Of a stretch of DNA of 27,029 nucleotides, positions 7,522 through 15,662 are shown piece after piece (position 1 is the first letter of the stretch; every line of letters starts with the position of its first letter). The stretch lies in the IMG/VR virus record IMGVR_UViG_3300040801_003070, positions 1 through 27,029 of that record; one strand, written 5' to 3'. Under the pieces are notes generated by a model that did no database searches, had not been told where the DNA came from, and was given only the letters and a program-made list of their open reading frames with translations. Both the position numbers and the translations under genes were made by a program. The stretch is from a virus.

Positions 7522-7863
7522 ATGAATCAAAATTTAATAATAGACGCCATAGTAGTCATAATGCTTATTGCATTTGTGATCTACTTTCATACAGTGATGA
7601 TGCCATCACTTAAAGAAATAAATGAAAGCTTAAAAAGAGAGCGCGCTGCGCTAGAAAAAGAGCTGCAAGATAAACAGTGCAATATTCACAATTCCATACT
7701 TTTTAATTCAACGTATATTCTAGATGAAAATGCAGAACACAGGTACCTGGAATATATTAATGCTATACAAGAAATAGAGGCAGATGACTGGTTAAAAGAG
7801 CGAGAGATCAATGCAGCAAAGTTTATGCTTTCTTTTAATCGCATACTAATGAATAAACAATAA
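7522..7863 (+). CDS. Small membrane-anchored protein with cytoplasmic coiled region
   Basis: A 113-residue protein. Residues about 5-27 (LIIDAIVVIMLIAFVIYFHT) form one transmembrane helix, followed by a charged helical region with heptad-like pattern (LKEINESLKRERAALEKELQ). It belongs to the early operon and ends four bases before the next ATG. A membrane-anchored helical protein in this position could act in host takeover or superinfection exclusion, but the sequence alone does not decide this. Confidence 0.6.
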   Translation: MNQNLIIDAIVVIMLIAFVIYFHTVMMPSLKEINESLKRERAALEKELQDKQCNIHNSILFNSTYILDENAEHRYLEYINAIQEIEADDWLKEREINAAKFMLSFNRILMNKQ

Positions 7864-7867
7864 ATCA

Positions 7868-8167
7868 ATGCCAGTTAAAATCCAAAAGCAGCAGTACATG
7901 TTTATTCATTCCTGGAGTAAAAGGAATTTAAATAAACTAGAGACAGAAATTTGTTTTTACCTGCAACGAGAGGACCGTCGCATGATGAAAAATAAACAAG
8001 AACTATCCAGATGGTTAGAAGCAGTAAAACGCCAGGCAAGAAGCCTTAACTATGTACATAACCGCTGTAAACCACTAGAAGTAATAGAGCAAAAATACAG
8101 CGACACAAGAATCGTTTATCGCCTATCGGCACATGTATCTATAACTATCTATAAAAGTAAAATATAA
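7868..8167 (+). CDS. Small basic early protein, unknown
   Basis: A 99-residue basic protein (MPVKIQKQQYMFIHSWSKRN onward) rich in Lys, Arg and aromatic residues, with a central helical part (ELSRWLEAVKRQARSLNYVH) and a beta-like C-terminus (TRIVYRLSAHVSITIYKSKI). The charge suggests nucleic acid contact. It is the last gene of the tightly packed early cluster that starts at 6520; the next gene has its own possible promoter. Confidence 0.6.
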   Translation: MPVKIQKQQYMFIHSWSKRNLNKLETEICFYLQREDRRMMKNKQELSRWLEAVKRQARSLNYVHNRCKPLEVIEQKYSDTRIVYRLSAHVSITIYKSKI

Positions 8168-8201
8168 TGAAAAGCATAAGCGTAGTGCGACTTTGAAAAA
8201 A

Positions 8202-8209
8202 TAATTTTG
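8202..8209 (+). promoter_or_regulatory. Possible -7 promoter box TAATTTTG
   Basis: Matches the Bacteroidota consensus TAnnTTTG and lies 30 bases before the ATG at 8239. No good -33 TTTG is seen at the normal distance. Confidence 0.35.
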
Positions 8210-8238
8210 AATTAAACGATAAACTAATAATTAAAAAT

Positions 8239-8412
8239 ATGAGAACAATACAAGATGTTAAAATAGGCGAAAAAGTAGAAAGCGGTAGAAACGGTAAAGG
8301 AATGGTTACAAACAAAACCAAGCGAACGATAACAGTAACGTTTGAAAATGGTAATACAGTTAAAAACACATACAGACATAATGACGACTATTTTTATGGC
8401 TCTGATTTTTAA
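8239..8412 (+). CDS. 57-residue SH3/KOW-like small protein
   Basis: A short gene, MRTIQDVKIGEKVESGRNGK onward, ending YFYGSDF. The pattern G-x-x-V...GRNGKGMV...ITVTFENGNTV fits a five-stranded SH3-like or KOW-like barrel, a fold often found in small nucleic acid or protein-binding modules. A possible -7 promoter box lies 30 bases upstream. The fold is inferred from the alternation of beta strands and glycine turns. Confidence 0.55.
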   Translation: MRTIQDVKIGEKVESGRNGKGMVTNKTKRTITVTFENGNTVKNTYRHNDDYFYGSDF

Positions 8413-8449
8413 TTGTGCCTAACTAACTATAATCTAAAACTCACCCTAC

Positions 8450-8728
8450 ATGATATTAAAATACTCAATTATCGTCTTTGTTACCCAGCTTATATTTATT
8501 GGGTGTAGAACTTGGAATGTCAAAGCAATAGCAAAACATGACATTACACAAGTTTTAATAAGTGGCACTTTTGTGCATTTAGCTTGGCTTGTTTCTATTG
8601 CTATTGGTGCAGTTTCAATGCACGAAATAATCACAAAATTTGAATGGTCCTATTTGCCTATCATCGCCTGCTCTCTATCTGGCGGTTTGATTGGTAGCTA
8701 CCTTTCTATGAAAAGCAAGCGTTTCTAA
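8450..8728 (+). CDS. Small integral membrane protein, unknown
   Basis: A 92-residue protein with about three hydrophobic segments: residues 4-20 (YSIIVFVTQLIFIG), 35-58 (VLISGTFVHLAWLVSIAIGA) and 68-86 (YLPIIACSLSGGLIGSYLS). It is the last gene before a strong terminator at 8766-8789 and lies at the end of the early region. Phage membrane proteins at such a place are often involved in superinfection exclusion or holin-like activity; the lysis genes lie elsewhere, so exclusion or host-membrane interaction is the better guess. Confidence 0.6.
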   Translation: MILKYSIIVFVTQLIFIGCRTWNVKAIAKHDITQVLISGTFVHLAWLVSIAIGAVSMHEIITKFEWSYLPIIACSLSGGLIGSYLSMKSKRF

Positions 8729-8765
8729 AAACTTACACACCCCACATCACCCACACCAATAAATT

Positions 8766-8789
8766 AAATCCCCGCAATAGCGGGGATTT
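8766..8789. terminator. Strong hairpin between convergent genes
   Basis: AAATCCCCGC (8766-8775) pairs perfectly with GCGGGGATTT (8780-8789) around a four-base loop. Located between the end of the early rightward genes and the end of the leftward gene at 8795, it can stop transcription from both sides. Confidence 0.8.
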
Positions 8790-8794
8790 GTTAT

Positions 8795-9112
8795 TTATAA
8801 AAACCGTTGTAACATAATACTTTGCAACTGCAAGGCACTTCTTTTTTGATTAACAGTATTTGCGATCAGTTGATCTATGGCTGCTAGGGATTTTATGGTT
8901 GTGGTAAATCTTTTGTTGTGCTGGTGTGTTTTAGCCAGACCTGCAGCAATGACGTCGTCGCATTCAGCTTTTTTAATAAATGGTATGACACTCCCTCGCA
9001 TGATTTTAAAGTAAGCATTATTGCGATAAAGCATCTCACAAGTCCACCACATATGCTCTAGATCTTTTTTATTTTCACATACCAGGGTAAAACAATTTGA
9101 TATAGGTATCAT
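8795..9112 (-). CDS. Minus-strand protein next to the late promoter, unknown
   Basis: A 105-residue protein starting MIPISNCFTLVCENKKDLEH. I prefer the ATG at 9112; an upstream in-frame ATG at 9130 adds six residues. It is helical and basic in its second half, with an aromatic/Cys cluster (HMWWTCEMLY). It is the only leftward gene between the repressor and the right edge, and it is divergent from late block 1. Its start region carries a GATAC half-operator followed by the same CTATAT spacer found in the operator at 21483. It could be a regulator of the late block; no family is recognised. Confidence 0.55.
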   Translation of the reverse strand: MIPISNCFTLVCENKKDLEHMWWTCEMLYRNNAYFKIMRGSVIPFIKKAECDDVIAAGLAKTHQHNKRFTTTIKSLAAIDQLIANTVNQKRSALQLQSIMLQRFL

Positions 9113-9169
9113 TCCATCACCACTGCGCACCTCTTAAAATTTTACCCTTATGTAATAAAATGATAAAAT

Positions 9170-9208
9170 GTATCTTTGTGAATATTTGATACTTATATGT
9201 ATCTTTGA
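9170..9208 (+). promoter_or_regulatory. Late promoter 1 with embedded operator
   Basis: GATAC-N6-GTATC occupies 9188-9203, and its right half forms part of the -7 box TATCTTTG (9200-9207, TAnnTTTG). A second GTATCTTTG at 9170-9178 supplies a TTTG about 21 bases upstream. The ATG of the first late gene is at 9212, leaving a very short leader. A repressor bound here would cover the -7 box. Confidence 0.75.
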
Positions 9209-9211
9209 ATT

Positions 9212-9709
9212 ATGGAAATTTCATCACTCCTTGCTGGATTAACTACCATTTGCGGTATTGCTATAGATGCGACCGCCGTTGCTGTGCCTGCTAGCGATGA
9301 TAGTCAACAGGGCTTTTACGATAGTCGCATGCTAGATGGCATTAGACAGACTTCTTATTTTGGTAGATCTTCTGTACGCTTTCGCGAAAGCAAAAAAAGA
9401 ACTACTGCAGGAAACTTTTACGAGCAAGAGTGCATTATACAATTTCCTAATTACGATAGCCAAGCAATTGCTAGAATTAAAGAATACGAGCGTGCCAAAT
9501 TTGTATATATAAAAAACAGTAATGGTAAAGAGCTACTTATGGGCCGCAACGATCACCGTCAAAACCGCAAACCTTTATGTGATGTTCAGCGTGATGAGCA
9601 CATGACCATTATTACCTATACCTGTCAAAGCATTGCCCCTATTGGTTATAATGATGCACATCTTAACCTAGGCCTACCACATGAGCTACCTATATTTTTA
9701 TTTAATTAG
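9212..9709 (+). CDS. First late gene, tail-associated protein candidate
   Basis: A 165-residue protein with no transmembrane segment, mixed alpha/beta (EISSLLAGLTTICGIAIDAT at the start; QECIIQFPNYDSQAIARIKE in the middle). It directly precedes the tail-fibre gene by two bases and follows the late promoter, so a tail or baseplate role is plausible but not shown by any motif. A palindrome copy (9378-9391) is read in frame as FRES. The short 5' leader (about 4 bases from the -7 box) suggests a leaderless or nearly leaderless transcript, unless the start is further downstream. Confidence 0.6.
   Translation: MEISSLLAGLTTICGIAIDATAVAVPASDDSQQGFYDSRMLDGIRQTSYFGRSSVRFRESKKRTTAGNFYEQECIIQFPNYDSQAIARIKEYERAKFVYIKNSNGKELLMGRNDHRQNRKPLCDVQRDEHMTIITYTCQSIAPIGYNDAHLNLGLPHELPIFLFN
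9378..9391. repeat. Palindrome copy 4, in the first late gene
   Basis: Perfect GCTTTCGCGAAAGC, read as Arg-Phe-Arg-Glu-Ser-Lys in the 165-residue protein. Confidence 0.9.
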
Positions 9710-9711
9710 AC

Positions 9712-11259
9712 ATGAGTACGATATTTGATTTTGACGATAAAGAAGACCTACCATCTAGAGTAAAAGCACTCCAGGGCGTTCCAGAAAAGTACTGGATACC
9801 TGCCGAACATTGGAATCTAGTAGTAAGAGCTTTAAGAGGTTTTATACAGGCAGGCGTTCCTGGTGGGGTAGAGGATTTATATAAAGGCAGATACGCTAAT
9901 CTCAATGCAGTAGAACTAGCCCATCCCACACCTACTGATGGTGCTTATGCCTATACCACTAGCAATAGCCAGGTGATTGTTTTTATCGCACTAGACACCC
10001 AGTGGAATGAAATTGACTTAACCCCCACTATAGAAGGATTTGACACAGTAGATGATATTACCGCCAGAAACAACATTCCTACTGCCAAAAGAAAAATAGG
10101 CATGCGCAGGCGGGTAGTAAGCGAGGGAAAAGATTACCAGCTAGTAAATGGTATTCAAAACACTGATTGGGTTGAATTTGTTTACGGCCTCCCTGCATCA
10201 CCTTTACCGCCATACGCAAATATTGCTGCAATGCTCGCAGACCAAATAAATCAAATAGAAGGCTATGTGTATATAGCAGGTACAAAGGCTTATGTTAAGT
10301 TAGCTGCAAGTACTGCTAGTATTAGTGATTACTTTTTAGTTAGTGCAGGTAAATTTGTCGATGGTACTAACCCCCTAGATGCGGTTTATTTAGATGGCAG
10401 TGTGGGAATAGGAACTAATACACCTATGAATGGTTTGGTAGATAGCGCATCTCTTCCTATTAAAGGAATAGAGATAACAAGTGATAATGCAGGTAATAAC
10501 GTGCCTTTTTTAGTCTTTGATAGTCCAGGTTTAGGTTCTGCACCGAAACAATTGCAAGTAGGAATAGATAGTGCGGATGGTTCGAAAATATTAGATTTGG
10601 GTGGGGGAATAGTATTTGAAACTGCTAGTATTAATATTAAAAGCGTTAACGGTACTTTTCATACATTTATAGGAACTAACGGGATACATTCAAGCAGGGA
10701 TTTACATATATATGATGTTTTTACTACAATAGATCCAAGCGCAAAATTTGAAATAAGTAGCACTACAAAAGGCTCTATTCCATTCCCTAGAATGACAGAA
10801 GCTCAAAGACTGGCAATACCCTCTCCAGCAACAGGACTACACGTTTATCAACTTGATGGGGTTTCTGGGGTTTACGTTTATGATGGAGCTTGGTATTTAA
10901 GTGGTACTAGAATACCGAGATTGAGGTCTACTCTTTTTAGCACGAATCTTACTATAAATTCAAGTTCTCATGGGTTGAGCTATTATGCTACTACTAACAA
11001 CGTTCTAAACCTTACTCTAAGTAATTTAAACGTAGCTGGTATGTTATGTTCTGTAAATTCTTATGGAGAAAATGAATATCCTATAAATTTTGACTCTGCT
11101 ACTGTAGATGTTTTAGGTTATGACCCTGCAAACGGTACTTTAAAATTACAAAGGAGTTTAGTTACAAATGGTTTTACAGGAATAAGTATAGAATGTTTAG
11201 GGGTTGTAAATTCTAAAGTCACCTATAAAGTTTATGGAAACGTAAAACAAAGTATATGA
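9712..11259 (+). CDS. Tail fibre-like protein
   Basis: A 515-residue beta-rich protein. The N-terminal 50 residues (IFDFDDKEDLPSRVKALQGV, EHWNLVVRALRGFI) resemble the attachment part of Bacteroidota phage fibres. The middle has the phrase VYLDGSVGIGTNTP, and residues about 354-393 contain SIPFPRMTEAQRLAIPSPAT followed by VYVYDGAWY, a signature common in Bacteroidota tail fibres and adhesin-like phage proteins. The C-terminal 100 residues are an unassigned beta domain, probably the receptor-facing or trimerisation part. It overlaps the next gene by four bases (ATGA). It most likely recognises the host surface. Confidence 0.75.
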   Translation: MSTIFDFDDKEDLPSRVKALQGVPEKYWIPAEHWNLVVRALRGFIQAGVPGGVEDLYKGRYANLNAVELAHPTPTDGAYAYTTSNSQVIVFIALDTQWNEIDLTPTIEGFDTVDDITARNNIPTAKRKIGMRRRVVSEGKDYQLVNGIQNTDWVEFVYGLPASPLPPYANIAAMLADQINQIEGYVYIAGTKAYVKLAASTASISDYFLVSAGKFVDGTNPLDAVYLDGSVGIGTNTPMNGLVDSASLPIKGIEITSDNAGNNVPFLVFDSPGLGSAPKQLQVGIDSADGSKILDLGGGIVFETASINIKSVNGTFHTFIGTNGIHSSRDLHIYDVFTTIDPSAKFEISSTTKGSIPFPRMTEAQRLAIPSPATGLHVYQLDGVSGVYVYDGAWYLSGTRIPRLRSTLFSTNLTINSSSHGLSYYATTNNVLNLTLSNLNVAGMLCSVNSYGENEYPINFDSATVDVLGYDPANGTLKLQRSLVTNGFTGISIECLGVVNSKVTYKVYGNVKQSI

Positions 11260-12026
11260 TACACGCAGGTAATTTTAGCGTAATTAGAGACCCATTTACT
11301 TTCATAGTAAATAGTAATAATACTGGAACTAGTAATTCTAACCAGTTTACTATTCCTGTAAATAGTGGTAGCAATTATAACATAAAAACTTCTGATGGTT
11401 ATGAAGCTAATAGTTTAACAGGTAACCACACTATAACATTCCCCAGTGGAGCAGGCATACATACTGTTGAAATTTCGGGAAGATTTACAGGGTTTTATTT
11501 TTTTAATGGTGGGGATAAATTGAAGCTTACAAATATAACTAAGTGGGGAATTTATGGTGTTGGAAGCACAGGTCAAAATGTTGCATTTACTGGTTGTTCA
11601 AATATGATAATTACAGCAACTGATCCTACTCAATTTAGAGGTATTACTCAAATGCCCTCTATGTTTAATGGTACTTCATTAGTAACTCAAATACCTTATA
11701 TAGATGTTAGCAATGCTACAGTTTCTTCTGCATTCAATGCATTTTGCGTAAATAGTGGTTTGACAACTTTTTTACCTAATTACTTTGATAATTGCCCAGC
11801 AACTGACTTTAGTAATTCATTTAGAAACAATAAGATAGACGTTCAAGGAGTAGATAACATACTAACATCAATTAATACTGCTAGGTTAGCAGGAGTTCAA
11901 ATTTCAGGAAGAGATAAGATAATAGGTCTAAGCTTAGGGACAAATGCAACACCTAGTGCAGCAGGAAAATTGATTGTAGATGCACTAAGAGCAGATGGAT
12001 GGACAGTAGAATTAAATGGCTATTAA
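11256..12026 (+). CDS. Fibre tip/adhesin with DUF285-like repeats
   Basis: A 256-residue protein. The first 120 residues are Asn/Ser/Thr-rich beta structure. Residues about 125-205 show the pattern of BspA/DUF285 repeats, that is FNGTSLVTQIPYIDVSN and NYFDNCPATDFSNSFRNN, with leucine-rich-repeat-like periodicity of about 24-26 residues. Such repeats occur in surface adhesins and in tail tips of phages from this phylum. Translation is coupled with the fibre gene by ATGA, so the two probably form one fibre assembly. DUF285 is my assignment from repeat pattern. Confidence 0.7.
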   Translation: MIHAGNFSVIRDPFTFIVNSNNTGTSNSNQFTIPVNSGSNYNIKTSDGYEANSLTGNHTITFPSGAGIHTVEISGRFTGFYFFNGGDKLKLTNITKWGIYGVGSTGQNVAFTGCSNMIITATDPTQFRGITQMPSMFNGTSLVTQIPYIDVSNATVSSAFNAFCVNSGLTTFLPNYFDNCPATDFSNSFRNNKIDVQGVDNILTSINTARLAGVQISGRDKIIGLSLGTNATPSAAGKLIVDALRADGWTVELNGY

Positions 12027-12036
12027 ATAAAAAATT

Positions 12037-12450
12037 ATGGAAGCAATAATAAAAAGTACCGTATTACTCCCTTATGATAGTGAGGATGGAAGTACCGCAA
12101 TCATAAATGTAGAAGTTACTGACATGCACTTTGAGATAAAAAAGGGTCGTTTTGTAGCTTCTTTAGAACATTATTACTGGGTTGGTACAGGGGAGAATGC
12201 CCAAAAGGTAACTATAAAACAAAGAAACTCACCATATTTAAACGTTGAGATAGCATCATTATTTAGGTACCTTAATAACGACATTTTAGTAAACGATAAT
12301 TTTCCAGACGAGTTTACCTCATTAATAGCACAATCCTTATTATTTGAATTTCAGATGATAACTTATGCAGATGGTTTATGCGCTTATAGATCGCAGCCAC
12401 AAGATTGGGTGATAAACACTGATCCAGACCCCGTAAATATTAACGATTAA
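12037..12450 (+). CDS. Tail/fibre-associated protein, unknown
   Basis: A 137-residue acidic protein (MEAIIKSTVLLPYDSEDGST onward), beta-rich in the first half and helical near residues 85-115. It has no signal peptide or membrane segment. It follows the fibre tip gene by 10 bases, so it may be a fibre chaperone or minor tail component. No family recognised. Confidence 0.55.
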   Translation: MEAIIKSTVLLPYDSEDGSTAIINVEVTDMHFEIKKGRFVASLEHYYWVGTGENAQKVTIKQRNSPYLNVEIASLFRYLNNDILVNDNFPDEFTSLIAQSLLFEFQMITYADGLCAYRSQPQDWVINTDPDPVNIND

Positions 12451-12461
12451 ATTAAATAAAA

Positions 12462-12881
12462 ATGAAAAAAGTAACAACAATGATTACAATGCTGCTTATC
12501 ATAGCATCATTAACCGCAAATGCACAATGGTTCAAAAAGAAAGAAAAGGTTGACAAATTTGCGCCAAAAGTAGATACTCTTTATCGTGTGCCTGTACCCC
12601 AAAAATTACCAGTATGGTATGTGACAGAATACCGTTATAACATGGGAACCTTTACTGCAAAAGAAACATTATACTTTGAGCAAAAAGACATCAACAAAGA
12701 AAAGTTTAATGAAACAAAAGGATTGTACGACTATCTAGTAATAGAGAAAAAATACAAAAATTTAAACTTTTACTACCAACTTCTCAAAGAAAAGCAAGAG
12801 CAAGAAAAAGAGCAAGTAATAAAAGAAGATGAAGCTATTAAAAAGAGAACAATTGAACAATTAAAAAACTTAAAACAATGA
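12462..12881 (+). CDS. Secreted coiled-coil protein, unknown
   Basis: A 139-residue protein with a clear Sec signal peptide (MKKVTTMITMLLIIASLTAN, cleavage probably after Ala-Asn-Ala before Gln23). The mature part has a small beta region and a highly charged C-terminal helix (KEKQEQEKEQVIKEDEAIKK). It would act in the periplasm. It lies between tail and lysis genes and overlaps the next gene by four bases. It could modify the envelope during infection or lysis; the sequence does not decide this. Confidence 0.6.
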   Translation: MKKVTTMITMLLIIASLTANAQWFKKKEKVDKFAPKVDTLYRVPVPQKLPVWYVTEYRYNMGTFTAKETLYFEQKDINKEKFNETKGLYDYLVIEKKYKNLNFYYQLLKEKQEQEKEQVIKEDEAIKKRTIEQLKNLKQ

Positions 12882-13180
12882 GAACATTCTACCAAAAATT
12901 AGGCGATGACGACAAAATCCTGCATCAAGTAGGTGGTGCGGCTTTATTCATTATCACTTTTATTGCAGCAACTTTTTTATTTGCTGGCGATGGTGTTTAC
13001 ACAAATTTTAGTGGTTTTTTATTTTCTTTCGTAGTTACATTTATGGTAGCTTGTGGATGGGAAATAGTAAGATCATTTACTATGGAAAACAATTTTTTTG
13101 ATTGGCAAGATGTATGGGCTACTATGCTAGGTGCTATATATGGTGCTATTGCAGTTGGATTTTATTTATTATTTTCATAA
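12878..13180 (+). CDS. VanZ-like small membrane protein
   Basis: A 100-residue protein with three predicted transmembrane helices: about residues 18-37 (VGGAALFIITFIAATFLF), 43-62 and 78-99. The motif DDKILHQVGGAALF at the start, then GWEIVRSF and FDWQDVWATMLGAIYG, matches the D-K-x-x-H and DWxDVxxNxxG pattern of VanZ-like proteins. Phages of this phylum often carry such a protein near lysis genes; a holin-like role is possible. ATGA overlap with the preceding gene. Confidence 0.65.
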   Translation: MRTFYQKLGDDDKILHQVGGAALFIITFIAATFLFAGDGVYTNFSGFLFSFVVTFMVACGWEIVRSFTMENNFFDWQDVWATMLGAIYGAIAVGFYLLFS

Positions 13181-13190
13181 TAAAAAAATC

Positions 13191-13826
13191 ATGGGAATCA
13201 TTAGCATACTTAAAAGCGTAAGCATAGGCAGTTTTACAAATAAAAAAGCCTGGAAAAAACAACCTTTTGCGCTATTAGAAAAAGATCATAAAACACTTAT
13301 GGCGCACAAGTTTATTCTTGTAGAACATATGATTCACAATGTGGATAGTTCTATGATCAGCACTTTTAAGAATGCTTTTGATTTTTTCATGATAGAGCCC
13401 GAAAAGTATGACGGCGCCAGTGGTGATGTAGAACTTTATAAGATAGGCGACTATCGTTATGACATTGCTGCTATAATACATGACTATTTAGACGCGATCA
13501 ATTTTACCCATTCTTTTGATAATTTGATCAAGGCAGATCTAACAATGGCCAAAGTGATGAAACAACTCGGTGACCCAAGTATTCATTATGACAAGAGAGT
13601 AGGCTTATTAGCTATAATAAGACCATTGCGATTTGCGATTTCGTTTAAGCGCAGGAGAAAATTACCGCCTACTAATAAAGATTTGGAAGACAGGATCACG
13701 GTTTATATTTATGATTTTAAAATTAACTACTGGCCATTCATTACCTATTTAACTGCCGGCATTGCTTTGATCGTAATATGCGCCACGCACCCAGTAGTTA
13801 TGAAACTCTATAAAATTATCTTTTAA
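13191..13826 (+). CDS. DUF1353-like protein with C-terminal membrane anchor
   Basis: A 211-residue protein, start chosen at the ATG of MGIISILKSVSIGSFTNKKA because the frame upstream lies inside the previous gene. Residues about 75-125 contain KYDGASGD, then YDIAAIIHDYLDA and MAKVMKQLG, the order of conserved elements in DUF1353 phage proteins (TDGAS, AAxxHDYLY, MxELG). Residues about 180-205 form a membrane helix. DUF1353 proteins are common in tailed phages near lysis or tail genes; some are suspected to be envelope-active. The TAATG overlap with the next gene indicates coupling. Confidence 0.6.
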   Translation: MGIISILKSVSIGSFTNKKAWKKQPFALLEKDHKTLMAHKFILVEHMIHNVDSSMISTFKNAFDFFMIEPEKYDGASGDVELYKIGDYRYDIAAIIHDYLDAINFTHSFDNLIKADLTMAKVMKQLGDPSIHYDKRVGLLAIIRPLRFAISFKRRRKLPPTNKDLEDRITVYIYDFKINYWPFITYLTAGIALIVICATHPVVMKLYKIIF

Positions 13827-14404
13827 TGATTGTACCTGCGGTAATACACTCGCATTTGATTCCTTTTTTATATGGCGAGCTGGGTAAAGAAGATAAAAAG
13901 GTAAACGGTGTCATTACCGTTACCGCACCTGTATCACCGCACAGCTCAGTAGGGCACATGCTACAACATTGCATTTCTTTTTCTAAGGCAGTAAATAGAT
14001 CACACAAGGTGACATGTTATCTCAGCTTTTCAGAATTGTGCGATAACTTTAAAGACATGTATGGCTGCTTTCTAGATGATAATAACAATCACATTATGCT
14101 AGATGCCAGGGGTACATCTTTCCTTAATAATTTTCTAGAAGACATCATGCGCACCGCAATGATCTATTACATCATCGGCAGGATGGATAGAGAAGAGACT
14201 GACGATGTCATCAGGAAATCGATCTCTAGCTTTATGGAACGTTATGATTTATTTCTTTACGGTTTTTCTATAGAGGGATTTAGACAGGTGTATTATCGCA
14301 GTGTAAAGCGAGACGAGATTCTTAGACGCTTTAGAATAAGGCCTAAGTATCGCAAGTATGACGATGGCTTTCATGTTACATCAATCGGTGGTAATAGAGG
14401 TTAA
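13826..14404 (+). CDS. Late protein, unknown
   Basis: A 192-residue soluble protein (MIVPAVIHSHLIPFLYGELG onward), alpha/beta in its first half and helical in its second, with a basic C-terminus (KRDEILRRFRIRPKYRKY). It has Cys residues but no known metal motif. It begins at the stop of the preceding DUF1353-like gene (TAATG) and is followed by 42 bases before the next gene. No family recognised. Confidence 0.6.
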   Translation: MIVPAVIHSHLIPFLYGELGKEDKKVNGVITVTAPVSPHSSVGHMLQHCISFSKAVNRSHKVTCYLSFSELCDNFKDMYGCFLDDNNNHIMLDARGTSFLNNFLEDIMRTAMIYYIIGRMDREETDDVIRKSISSFMERYDLFLYGFSIEGFRQVYYRSVKRDEILRRFRIRPKYRKYDDGFHVTSIGGNRG

Positions 14405-14446
14405 TTTTGTAAGTAATAAGCATTTATTTAATTACAAAACGATCAC

Positions 14447-14779
14447 ATGTTAGATACAAACAGCAATCTTATAGTAGGGGTTTTAGGTGGTGTAGCAGCT
14501 ATAATAGGAGCTGCAAAATGGGTTGCCGACGCTTTTAAGGAACACCGCCTAGCCAAAGAAATCAAACTTATCGAAATCATTGAAGAGCTAGATATGGAAA
14601 AGGCACACAATAAACGCATTGACAAAGAGCTGCAAACGCTTAAAAACGATATGTCGCTTATGAAAATAAGAATGGCGGCAGTTTTACCCCTATTAAAAAA
14701 AATGAACGCTGGTGATCCAGAGACGATTGAACTATTAGAACTTCTTACCATTTCACCTAATGTTACCCCTGCATCATGA
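14447..14779 (+). CDS. Holin-like small membrane protein
   Basis: A 110-residue protein with one N-terminal membrane helix (LIVGVLGGVAAIIGAAKWVA, residues 8-27) and a long charged coiled coil (residues 30-85). It overlaps the amidase gene by four bases (ATGA). An N-terminal membrane helix plus cytoplasmic coiled coil, coupled to an endolysin, fits a holin or holin regulator. Not proven by homology. Confidence 0.6.
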   Translation: MLDTNSNLIVGVLGGVAAIIGAAKWVADAFKEHRLAKEIKLIEIIEELDMEKAHNKRIDKELQTLKNDMSLMKIRMAAVLPLLKKMNAGDPETIELLELLTISPNVTPAS

Positions 14780-15324
14780 AAACAGCCATAGTCATAGGAC
14801 ATCACGAGAATAGTAAAGGGGCCTATTCTCCCTTTCTTAAATTAGCAGAGTGGGATTTTTACCAGCAGTCACTTGCCTACCTTACTTTATTAAGGTTAGA
14901 CATGCCAGATATATATGTCCATGACCCTGCAATAAAGGGATATACCAGCCGTATAAAAGATACAGCTGCTAGAATAAACAAGTGCGCTTATGATCTAGTA
15001 ATAGAGCTTCATTTTAATGCAGCTGCATCACCCAGGGCAAATGGTTGCGAGACATTGTACTATTTTAAAAGTGCAAAGGGTAAAGAATTTGCCCAACTAT
15101 TTAGTAACACAGTAAATAAAAATACAGGGATAAGATTGCGCAATGCTGGTCTTAAAGCCCTAAGCAGTGATCGTGATCGCGGCTTTGCAAGTGTGTTTTA
15201 TACAGTGGCACCTACCATTTTAATCGAGCCCTTTTTTGGCAGTAATGCTGCCGACTGTGACCGCATTGACGGACCTAAAAAAATGGCAAGAATTATACAA
15301 GAGTTTTTAATAAATCTAGTCTAA
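14776..15324 (+). CDS. N-acetylmuramoyl-L-alanine amidase, endolysin
   Basis: A 182-residue Amidase_3-type zinc enzyme. It cleaves the bond between N-acetylmuramic acid and L-alanine in peptidoglycan during host lysis. The zinc and catalytic residues are visible: H9 in VIGHHENSKG, E25 in LAEWDFYQ, H79 in VIELHFNAAASP and E151 in TILIEPFFGS. There is no signal peptide, so export or release needs the holin-like neighbour. It is framed by coupled genes on both sides (ATGA and TAATG), which defines a lysis cassette. Confidence 0.85.
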   Translation: MKTAIVIGHHENSKGAYSPFLKLAEWDFYQQSLAYLTLLRLDMPDIYVHDPAIKGYTSRIKDTAARINKCAYDLVIELHFNAAASPRANGCETLYYFKSAKGKEFAQLFSNTVNKNTGIRLRNAGLKALSSDRDRGFASVFYTVAPTILIEPFFGSNAADCDRIDGPKKMARIIQEFLINLV

Positions 15325-15662
15325 TGGGCCTTATCACTACCATAAAAGAAAAGCTGCACCCCAGTAACAGCTTTATATGGATAGTTATTCTTATAGGTCT
15401 AGTACTTTTCTACCTGCGCGATAATTATACAAAAGAATTAGAAAAAACCCAGCTACTAGAACAAAAACGACAGGAATTAATTGATTTACGCTTTCGCGAA
15501 AGCGAGATACAGCAACAGCTATTGTGCGATCAAGAAGAAAGATTTTTAAAAATTATTAAAGAAATCAAGCAAGACATTAAATACGTGCCTTATGAAAAAA
15601 CTATTTATCGCTATTATAATGCAGACACTGTGCTGCACATTCTTAACAGCGCAAGATACTAG
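15324..15662 (+). CDS. Inner-membrane spanin-like protein (Rz-type)
   Basis: A 112-residue protein with one N-terminal membrane helix (FIWIVILIGLVLFYLR, residues 18-33) and a long periplasmic coiled coil (residues 35-90). This is the topology of i-spanins, which with an outer-membrane partner fuse the two membranes at lysis. It follows the amidase directly (TAATG), and its last 71 bases overlap the next gene in another frame, the classic Rz/Rz1 arrangement. A palindrome copy (15489-15504) is read as FRES within its coiled coil. No sequence homology to known Rz proteins was tested. Confidence 0.6.
   Translation: MGLITTIKEKLHPSNSFIWIVILIGLVLFYLRDNYTKELEKTQLLEQKRQELIDLRFRESEIQQQLLCDQEERFLKIIKEIKQDIKYVPYEKTIYRYYNADTVLHILNSARY
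15489..15504. repeat. Palindrome copy 5, in the spanin-like gene
   Basis: Perfect CGCTTTCGCGAAAGCG, read as Leu-Arg-Phe-Arg-Glu-Ser-Glu. Confidence 0.9.

Noticed and set aside
7189-7530. Minus-strand open frame of 113 codons over the small early genes
   Set aside because: Covers three plus-strand genes linked by ATGA overlaps, which are better supported.
9162-9174. A further operator formed by GATAA and GTATC upstream of late promoter 1
   Set aside because: The spacing is three bases and not six; only the right half matches, so it is treated as part of the promoter.
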